From Planctomycetota bacterium (GTDB lineage Bacteria; Planctomycetota; Phycisphaerae; UBA1845; PWPN01): 64,000 nt of DNA. Positions within the stretch are counted from its first letter, which is position 1. Each line of letters opens with the position of its first letter. Of the stretch, positions 61,385 to 64,000 are shown one piece after another. A program made the translations under genes and the position numbers. The notes beneath the pieces were generated by a model. That model saw nothing but the letters and a program-made list of their open reading frames with translations. It searched no databases and had not been told where the DNA came from. Location: positions 62,001 to 126,000 of the forward strand of contig JAKLEZ010000007.1 of the NCBI GenBank assembly GCA_022711465.1, given 5' to 3'.

Positions 61385-63664
61385 ATGGTTTCGTATCGCA
61401 GTGTTCCGCGTCTGGTCACCGTCGTGGTTTTCTCGTTTCTGGCCGTCGGGTGCTTTTCCGGTCGCGCCGGCGCGATTGAACTGGTTCAGTTGGCCGGCGA
61501 CTCCGGCGCTGCCGAGGTGAGATCGTTCCATTTCAAGTTTGCCGTTCCTCGGCTGGCGGGCCAGGGTCCGGCGGCGGTCGCGATCACGCCGGATGTTCCC
61601 GAGGCCGGCTGGACGCGGGTTTCCCTGCGATGGGATCTCACCGCCGAGACGTCCCAAGATGAGCTTGCAGTGGTTCTGCAGCCCTCGTTTGCGCCCGACT
61701 TCCACTGGCTGCCGCACCTAGCGCCGGAAGACGGCTTCGTGGCTGGTCAGCACGTTTTCCGCAGCCCGGCGGCGATCGTCACCAAGGGCCAGACGGTTCT
61801 GGTCGTTGTGCCGGACCTTGATCTTGTCGGCCGGCTTGCGGACGACCCCTGGTTCCTCGACCTTGACGCCGCCAAGAACGAGATCACGCTGGGGATGGTT
61901 TGCACCGAGGTGGTCGGTCACGTCGGTTTTCGGAAGAAGCCCGGCATGGTGTTCAAGCCCGGCCGGGTGGAGTTAGCCTTCTACGTGGCCGAGTATCAGG
62001 ATGCCGATCTGCCGCTGAATCCCTGGAAGCGGGCAGCGCGGTTGCTCTGGAGGCGGTGGGGTCGCCCGCTGCACCTGGAAGGTCAACCGGGCACGGTGCC
62101 GATGGACGTATTTGTGAAGCACACCTACGATTGGGCCTTTGACCGCTGGGGCCACGCGGTCTGGCAGGAGTTCGAGCTCAACGGCCGCAAGGTTGGTGCT
62201 CCGCAGTTCATCGTCAACATCAGCCAGTCGCCGAACTACCCCGGCCCCTGGTATCAGCGGGAGTTCCTGTCCATCTGGAACCAGGCTTGGTTCTCGTCGC
62301 TGCGAAGCGCCAGCGGCCTGGCCCGGTGGGCTCGTCGAATGGTGGACAAGAACCTCAGAGCGAAGGCCGAACTCACCAAGGTTCTGGCCCTGGCGGCCCC
62401 GATGAAGGACGGCATTTTTCCGGCCGTCATTGGGACCGCCACCGAGAAAGTTCAGGAGCAGGGCAAGGAGGTGGTACGGCCGCGGCCCTGGTCTGAGGCC
62501 ACCTGGCGGAATTCGAATCGCAGCCCGCGCAACCTCGGCATTTCGGATGCCTGGTACCACGTGCTGGATGCGAGTTGGACCTGTTTGCTCATGCTCCGCT
62601 GGCACCAGGAGATTGCCCCGGATGAGCAGTTGGTTACTTTTTGCCGCAAGTATGCGGACAAGCTCCTGCGACTCCAGGACGAGCGGGGTTTTTTCCCTGG
62701 CTGGCTGAACCCGGAGACGCTGGAGCCGTCGCCGGTCATGTTCCGGACGCCGGAGACGGCGATGAGCGTTACCTTCCTGCTCAAGATGGCTGACGTGAGC
62801 CGCGAGGGGCGGTTCCGCGAAGCGGCGATCAAGGCTGCGGATGCGCTGTTGGTGGAAGTCGTTCCCGAAGGCCGGTGGGAGGATTTTGAGACCTACTGGT
62901 CCTGCTGCGCGTTCGGTCGGGACGACCATGTGGGCAGGAAGTATGCCCGCAACGGCATGTACAAGCAGTGTAATTTCTCGATGTTCTGGACGGCCGAGGC
63001 CCTGCTGGCGGTTTACCGGGCTACTGGCGACGGGAGGTACCTGGCCTGGGGCCGGCGGACGCTGGACGAGTTGTCCATGTGCCAGCAGGTCTGGCAGCCG
63101 CCGTTCATTTACGTGCCGGCCTTAGGCGGCTTCGGGGTGATGAACTTCGACGGCGAGTGGAACGATTCGCGTCAATCGCTCTACGCCGAGCTGTTCATGG
63201 ACTATTATCGCGAGACTGGCGAGTCCGATCTTTTCGAGCGTGGCATTTCCGCGCTCAAGGCCTCGTTCGTGATGATGTACTGCCCGGAGAATCCGCAGCA
63301 GAAGGAGCAGTGGGAGAAGGCTCACCCGTTCTTTGGGCCGCGGGATTACGGTTTCATGATGGAGAACTACGGCCACGGCGGGCGGACCGGGCCGGGTGGC
63401 ATTGGCATCGGCACGTTTACCATTTACGACTGGGGCAACGGCGCGGCCAGCGAGGCGCGGAACCGGATCTACGATCACTACGGGGATGTCTTCATTGACC
63501 GTGCCCGTGGCCAGGGGTTCGGAATCGACAGTATCCGGGTCCAGTATGACGAGGGCGAGTACGTTCTCACCGACCTGAGTGCCCGCCCGCGGGCGGTGAA
63601 GGTGGTGTTCGACGACGATTCCACGCGGACCGTCCAGCTTGACCGCGCGGCCCGGGTTCGGTGA
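61385..63664 (+). CDS. Secreted six-hairpin glycosidase-like protein
   Basis: A 759-residue exported protein. A signal peptide covers about 1-25, with LAVGC as a weak lipobox or signal peptidase I cleavage after AGA. The N-terminal ~220 residues are beta-rich. The rest is helical and aromatic-rich with repeated motifs typical of alpha/alpha-toroid enzymes (WYHVLDASWTCLLMLRWHQE; DGRYLAWGRRTLDELSMCQQVW; ETGESDLFERGISALKASF). A C-terminal small beta part closes it. I do not place it in a numbered GH family. The ATG at 61385 has GGAGAGG 9 bases ahead. It is divergent from the GH172 gene and probably part of the same glycan-degrading locus. Confidence 0.6.
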   Translation: MVSYRSVPRLVTVVVFSFLAVGCFSGRAGAIELVQLAGDSGAAEVRSFHFKFAVPRLAGQGPAAVAITPDVPEAGWTRVSLRWDLTAETSQDELAVVLQPSFAPDFHWLPHLAPEDGFVAGQHVFRSPAAIVTKGQTVLVVVPDLDLVGRLADDPWFLDLDAAKNEITLGMVCTEVVGHVGFRKKPGMVFKPGRVELAFYVAEYQDADLPLNPWKRAARLLWRRWGRPLHLEGQPGTVPMDVFVKHTYDWAFDRWGHAVWQEFELNGRKVGAPQFIVNISQSPNYPGPWYQREFLSIWNQAWFSSLRSASGLARWARRMVDKNLRAKAELTKVLALAAPMKDGIFPAVIGTATEKVQEQGKEVVRPRPWSEATWRNSNRSPRNLGISDAWYHVLDASWTCLLMLRWHQEIAPDEQLVTFCRKYADKLLRLQDERGFFPGWLNPETLEPSPVMFRTPETAMSVTFLLKMADVSREGRFREAAIKAADALLVEVVPEGRWEDFETYWSCCAFGRDDHVGRKYARNGMYKQCNFSMFWTAEALLAVYRATGDGRYLAWGRRTLDELSMCQQVWQPPFIYVPALGGFGVMNFDGEWNDSRQSLYAELFMDYYRETGESDLFERGISALKASFVMMYCPENPQQKEQWEKAHPFFGPRDYGFMMENYGHGGRTGPGGIGIGTFTIYDWGNGAASEARNRIYDHYGDVFIDRARGQGFGIDSIRVQYDEGEYVLTDLSARPRAVKVVFDDDSTRTVQLDRAARVR

Positions 63665-63797
63665 GGTGCCCGAGGATGACTGGTGAAATCCCCGAACGAA
63701 AGGCGTGAGCGTGGCGTCGGGCGCACGTCGGCGTTGTTTCACTTGTCTTGTGTTGGCAGGCGGGGGGTGGCGGCAGTCTGGCGTCCGGCCCGATTGA

Positions 63798-64000
63798 TCA
63801 TTCCGGTGGTCCGAAGGTGATGGTGTTGCTCTTGCGGCCAAGTCCGACCCAGGCCTGCTGCCTGGGGGCCGGATAGCCCGCGGCCGGATCGCTGAACAGG
63901 CGTCCCCAGCTCATTCCCTCGACGTGGCCGTCGAGGAAACCGGCGTTGGCCTTCAATCGCGGTGCGTAGCGGCCATCGGTTTTGTTGAGGGGTAGCATGA
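63798..64000 (-). CDS. C-terminal end of a prepilin-type (DUF1559-like) protein, partial
   Basis: The frame runs off the right end of the window; the visible part ends at 63798. It reads KANAGFLDGHVEGMSWGRLF and SDPAAGYPAPRQQ, the pattern that ends planctomycete prepilin-type proteins of the H-X9-DG type. In this copy the histidine of the H-X9-DG motif is replaced (proline at that place). The N-terminal prepilin signal would be to the right of the window. A pseudopilin-like role is inferred. Confidence 0.6.
   Translation of the reverse strand, partial: MLPLNKTDGRYAPRLKANAGFLDGHVEGMSWGRLFSDPAAGYPAPRQQAWVGLGRKSNTITFGPPE

Overview
The window is high-GC DNA from what looks like a planctomycete, most probably of the Phycisphaerae/Sedimentisphaerales type and perhaps from a metagenome assembly. 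This assignment is inferred from gene content. The supporting features are many secreted carbohydrate-active or lectin-like proteins, a cysteine-containing double EF-hand 'dockerin-like' tag shared by three secreted proteins, a PEP-CTERM protein, a TIGR03790-type protein, several small zinc-ribbon proteins of planctomycete style, prepilin-type remnants, and housekeeping genes scattered singly rather than in classical operons.

Layout. 1-8.5 kb: bioD, a giant triple-LamG secreted protein, ispG (MEP isoprenoid pathway) and a parvulin-type prolyl isomerase lipoprotein. 8.7-14.5 kb: an FtsX/MacB-type ABC exporter (permease plus ATPase, overlapping genes), a metallophosphoesterase coupled to a Tat-exported cupredoxin-like protein, and a small unknown gene in an AT-rich island. 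15-19 kb: a dockerin-tagged six-hairpin hydrolase-like protein and a GAF-PAS sensor that stops before its kinase ATPase domain. 19.3-22 kb: tRNA-Ser(UGA) with a terminator and a decayed tyrosine-integrase tail beside it (an old integration scar), a zinc-ribbon membrane protein and a PEP-CTERM LamG protein. 22-25.7 kb: an MFS transporter, a tiny zinc ribbon, and ispE followed by a SpoVG protein that carries an inserted zinc ribbon.

25.8-29.5 kb: an rsmB-led minus-strand cluster (rsmB, small membrane protein, coiled-coil membrane protein, GNAT acetyltransferase) and the divergent infA. 29.6-35.2 kb: a B12-binding/radical SAM protein of TIGR03960 type, a TIGR03790 protein, malate dehydrogenase and a TrmJ-like RNA methyltransferase. 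35.8-40 kb: an RTX-like repeat protein with TSP3 and dockerin-like modules, and an S10 serine carboxypeptidase. 40-44 kb: a hexapeptide acyltransferase, a GT-C-like membrane protein and rsmH. 44-51.8 kb: ThuA, a GH113-like enzyme, a GGDEF diguanylate cyclase, and a GH35/42-like beta-galactosidase overlapping ffh. 52-64 kb: a zinc-ribbon protein with a ten-residue glycine-rich repeat, a truncated nitrilase, a POT peptide symporter divergent from a papain-like protease, a transglutaminase-like protein, a GH172 (DUF2961) enzyme, a six-hairpin-type protein and the tail of a prepilin-like protein.

The genes together suggest a heterotroph that degrades polysaccharides and proteins outside the cell. 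It exports tagged hydrolases, takes up peptides by POT and unknown solutes by MFS, and senses through c-di-GMP and GAF/PAS proteins. No CRISPR array, prophage or intact mobile element was seen. The most unusual items are the shared Cys-rich dockerin-like tag, the zinc-ribbon SpoVG beside ispE, the decapeptide-repeat protein, the kinase-less GAF-PAS sensor, the papain/jelly-roll fusion beside a peptide transporter, and the transglutaminase with an EF-hand just before its catalytic histidine.
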